Assembly (NCBI RefSeq): GCF_018139145.2
Contig: NC_059475.1
Location: 17,302,937-17,366,936, forward strand
DNA: 64,000 bases
Source: Gymnogyps californianus
Lineage: Eukaryota; Chordata; Aves; Accipitriformes; Cathartidae
Direction of reading: 5' to 3'
Shown here: piece by piece, positions 61,180 through 64,000 of the stretch
Numbering within the stretch: position 1 is the first letter of the stretch
Layout: each line of letters starts with the position of its first letter
The notes under the pieces: generated by a model
Seen by the model: the letters and a program-made list of their open reading frames with translations, nothing else
Told to the model about the DNA's origin: nothing
The model's database searches: none
Translations under genes and position numbers: made by a program

Positions 61180-61315
61180 AAAAACCATCTCATTGCCCCA
61201 TATTATGCATGAGGAACACCAGTGCAGAAGGATGGGATGACTTACATCACAGAAAAATCGCGGCAAAGCCAAGTCCCAAATCCCAATTCAGGGACTTAAC
61301 CACAGCCTATTCTGT
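61180..61315 (-). repeat. Core-SINE (MIR-like) fragment
   Basis: On the + strand, 'attgccccatattatgcatgaggaacacc', 'gggatgacttacatcacagaaaaatc', 'gcaaagccaagtcccaaatccca' and 'gacttaaccacag' follow the order of the reverse complement of an old core-SINE. It is strongly diverged. Confidence 0.45.
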
Positions 61316-61982
61316 GTTTTTTGTTAACAAAGAAAACATTATTTCCCTGGATTTCAATCCCCAGTGATACTGCTGGATTTGCTGCCCAGTCATGAAATAT
61401 TCCAGGAGTTGGAAGAGCAGATGAAGCTCCAGTGAGTCATGAGCAGACACTGCCTTATTGTGCAACCTGCACGGCGAGGGTCATGTTCAGCCCTCTGACA
61501 CTGCCTCTGCTAGTGAGGCCAGACCCAAAATACCTTGTGCCTTTCCATAAAAGTCCAGTTTTGGCGGTTTGGTTTTTTTCTTTCATTTTTTTCATTTTTT
61601 ACACTTATTACTTGGGACTGTTGAGCCAGGCTTGACAAGAAAAATCAGCCACCACCTCAACACCACCTTGCAGGAACACAGCTAACAACCAACCAGGCAG
61701 GGCACTGCACCACTCAGAAACCCAGTGCTTTCAAAGCATCGGCCGAGGGGAGCGGTGTTCAAACATCCGTAATTGTTTAGCAGAGGTAACTTCACAAACA
61801 CACATGCTTTTGATTTCGATCTAGCCACCATGCACGCAAAACAGGGTTTCACTCACCCGCCGCCCCCTCACTTTCTGTCTCCAGGCATGGGGCGGCGAGG
61901 CAGGGCAGCCTCCCCTGGCGCACAGGCACGATGAAAACTGGAGAAGGCAGTGGGGAGATTTCCTTAGCTCCCCCCCAGATAT

Positions 61983-61998
61983 CCCCCCCCCCCCCCCC
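61983..61998 (+). repeat. Poly-C run (16 C)
   Basis: Sixteen consecutive C residues in a locally GC-rich block, with a second shorter C run just before it. Confidence 0.85.
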
Positions 61999-64000
61999 TT
62001 TACTTCCTGTCTGTCTGCTGGGGTAACCACTGTCAATCCACAGAGGGACACCAGGCAAACCATGCCATGAATCCCTCTTCCCGTGGCTCTGGTGCAAGGC
62101 AACCCCCCGCAGCCCCCAAACCTCGGCTCTCCATCCAAGCAGCACAAACCAGCCACATGAGCAAGTGCTGGATACTTTCTGCCTTTTTTTTTTTTAAATG
62201 CCTTTTCGTCATGGTTTCCCTGGGAAGAGGAAGCAGCTAACCCAAAAGGGCAGAGATGCCGGGAGGAAGGAGGGTGCTGTGGGAAGAAGGGGCAAGTGGA
62301 CATCCCCTGTGAGCCAGCACAGCTGCACTCACAGCCCTCCCACCAAATCCCTGCAGAAGACTAAGTGGGAATGAGGGTTTTGAAGGAAAATGGGGAGCTC
62401 CTGACAAGGCTGAGGAAGGGGTTGCCAACCAGCACCCCGTTAGCCCAACCCAAGCCCAGCCCTCCTCAGCCATACCCTTGATGGCAACCAGAAGGCATGG
62501 GCTCTCCCTCCCACGAGCTGCTGGCTCCTGCCCTGAACCCCACTCTTCCTCCCTTGGGAAAGGGCCCCACCTATGGGTGAAGGACCAAAGAGGAGCTCTC
62601 GGCCCCATTATCATGCCTCCCTCCACTGAAGTTCAGACCAGGGGTTGGAGGGAGAGGATGGAAGAGCCAGGTTTACTGAAGGTGTGCAAAGGGGGAACGA
62701 GGGCACCTTTGCACTGTCAGTGTGGTCTTCCAACGCATAAATAGGAGAAAGCCAGTGGACCCAAATCTAAAATTGGTGGCCTAGGAGTGGTAGGTGGTAT
62801 CAGGCAGAGGTTTGTGGGAAGGAAGGGCTGAGGACGAGCTTGGTGCAGACCTGTCTGTTGCATGAAGGCAGCACAGACAAGAGAAACTGCTCATGACCTG
62901 CATCCTGGTGACTTCTGGTATGTTCACGATCCAGCATCAAACTCCAGGACTGTGACCACAAGTACAATGTGTTGATGGCCAGAGCTAGTGCTTTGGGACT
63001 TCGATGTTGAGCAAGCAGAAAGCTTGCGAAGCAGACTGTTCCCTGACCTGTTTCAGGCCTGCTTCATGAGGGGGTAAATAATAACACTATAGAAGTGCCT
63101 GTGCCTCTCCATCAACCACACAGAGTCTGAACAGCAAATTTAGGTGTAGCTGTCTCCACTGTAGATGTCTAGGATTAGGTGAACTCCACCCAAAGTGCAC
63201 TGAGGCATTTCTCAGTTTCAAGAATAGGTTAAACAAGTCATCAGAACTAGAAAGCTCTGGTGCTGGGGGTGGAGGAGAGGAGAAAAGTGGCCTAGACCTG
63301 AACTCTGAACCAACAAGTTGTGGAAGGATGAGGTGCATGATCCTCTATCCAGACCCGGTTAACATAGACCATACAAGTCATAATCTTTGGGACAATGGCT
63401 TCCAAAACTAAGGTTGTTGTCATGCAGAGTAAATGAGAAAAAGAATCTCTGGATCCTGTTTTGTTTTATTTTTCACAGAAGGCCACAACTGAGGCCCTCT
63501 GCACCTTCTCTAATCCATTAGCTCCTGGACAAATAGCCTGTTCGCTATCCCTCCCCATCTCTCCCATGGCACCACAGAGCTCGACTGACGGTGACAGACC
63601 ACGTTGCAGCTCGTGGATGACTTAGTGGCAAGCAGACACCACCTCCCTCTCGCCAAAGTCCCTTGATACAAAGGAAAAAGCAATACCTGTACCAGTGTCA
63701 TTGATCCATGCTGCTTGGCTGATCAACATCATCCCAGACTGAGAAATACCACGGTTTCTACTGGAAGGGAGCAGGAGCCACTCCTGGCAGCAGAACGCCC
63801 TGCTTTGTCCTGAAACAGAGCGCAACCCTCTCACCCTTTGCCATGTTCCCACCCGCCTTCCCAGCTCCCAGTCTTCAGCCCTTTCAACACCCACAGTCTT
63901 TCCACTCTGCCATGAAGCAATGAGAAATTCCCTGCCAGAGGACATTGTTCAAATGGGTTATTGAAAACAAATGCAATTCCCTACTCCGGGTGAACAAGCT

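Larger units (their letters stand above)
36777..64000 (-). other. SLC22A18: Region upstream of the most 5' SLC22A18 exon found, to the window edge
   Basis: This 27.2-kb stretch begins at the acceptor of the exon at 36776. I scanned the - strand for the expected N-terminal MFS exons (GYLQTTFGVLQ-type, GRFADQ-type, CFG-G-type and an exon ending in a Tyr-Gly split codon before GT) and found none. It is therefore probably one very long intron or intron plus flank, with the promoter beyond the edge. Recognisable contents are a CR1 fossil, old SINE pieces, microsatellites, a long purine tract and possible regulatory blocks. No other protein gene was recognised. Confidence 0.5.

Noticed and set aside
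61821..62303. 160-residue - frame in a GC-rich block with a GTGAGT donor near 61856
   Set aside because: It was considered as a first exon or CpG-island promoter of SLC22A18, but the CpG density is modest, the required phase meets a stop, and there is no MFS-like sequence.
1..64000. CRISPR arrays, operons, prophage, bacterial defence or biosynthetic systems
   Set aside because: Split genes with GT-AG introns, a CpG island, LTR and LINE relics and very low coding density show vertebrate nuclear DNA. No such system is present.

Overview
This window looks like nuclear DNA from a bird. The evidence is a solo LTR of avian ERVL-like type with an intact target-site duplication, a fossil CR1 LINE, worn core-SINE (MIR-like) fragments, few repeats overall, and two genes whose order matches the vertebrate 11p15.5-type PHLDA2/SLC22A18 neighbourhood. 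The species cannot be told from the sequence. There is no bacterial gene, operon, CRISPR array or phage here, and most open frames are chance frames in non-coding DNA.

Layout. Positions 1 to about 8.0 kb are intergenic with no recognisable exon, interrupted by the solo LTR at 6206-6793. A CpG island at about 8.0-9.2 kb holds the promoter, 5'UTR and complete coding sequence of PHLDA2 on the + strand (8487-8885). One intron in its 3'UTR (8921-9464) is followed by a short 3'UTR exon ending near a poly(A) signal at 9864. A convergent spacer of about 1.5 kb leads to the 3' end of SLC22A18 on the - strand. Six consecutive SLC22A18 coding exons run from the stop codon at 11473 back to 36776. They splice in frame into the last 245 residues of this major-facilitator transporter, and every junction has GT..AG ends. 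From 36777 to the right edge (27.2 kb) I could not find the exons for the N-terminal half. This stretch is either a very long intron or hides exons I could not recognise by eye. It contains the fossil CR1 (about 45.63-46.55 kb), old SINE fragments, a 258-bp pure purine tract (51792-52049), a 20-bp perfect palindrome (45357-45376) and several AT-rich blocks that may be conserved regulatory DNA.

How the genes relate. PHLDA2 is a small PH-domain phosphoinositide-binding protein and SLC22A18 is a predicted organic-cation-type MFS transporter. Both are imprinted growth-related genes in placental mammals, while birds are generally held not to imprint this region. They lie tail to tail, as in mammals. 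The window therefore shows the unimprinted ancestral arrangement, not a new system. I found no convincing previously undescribed biological system. The items most worth checking are the missing 5' half of SLC22A18, the transcription-competent solo LTR upstream of PHLDA2, the purine tract, and two unusual inverted-repeat structures.
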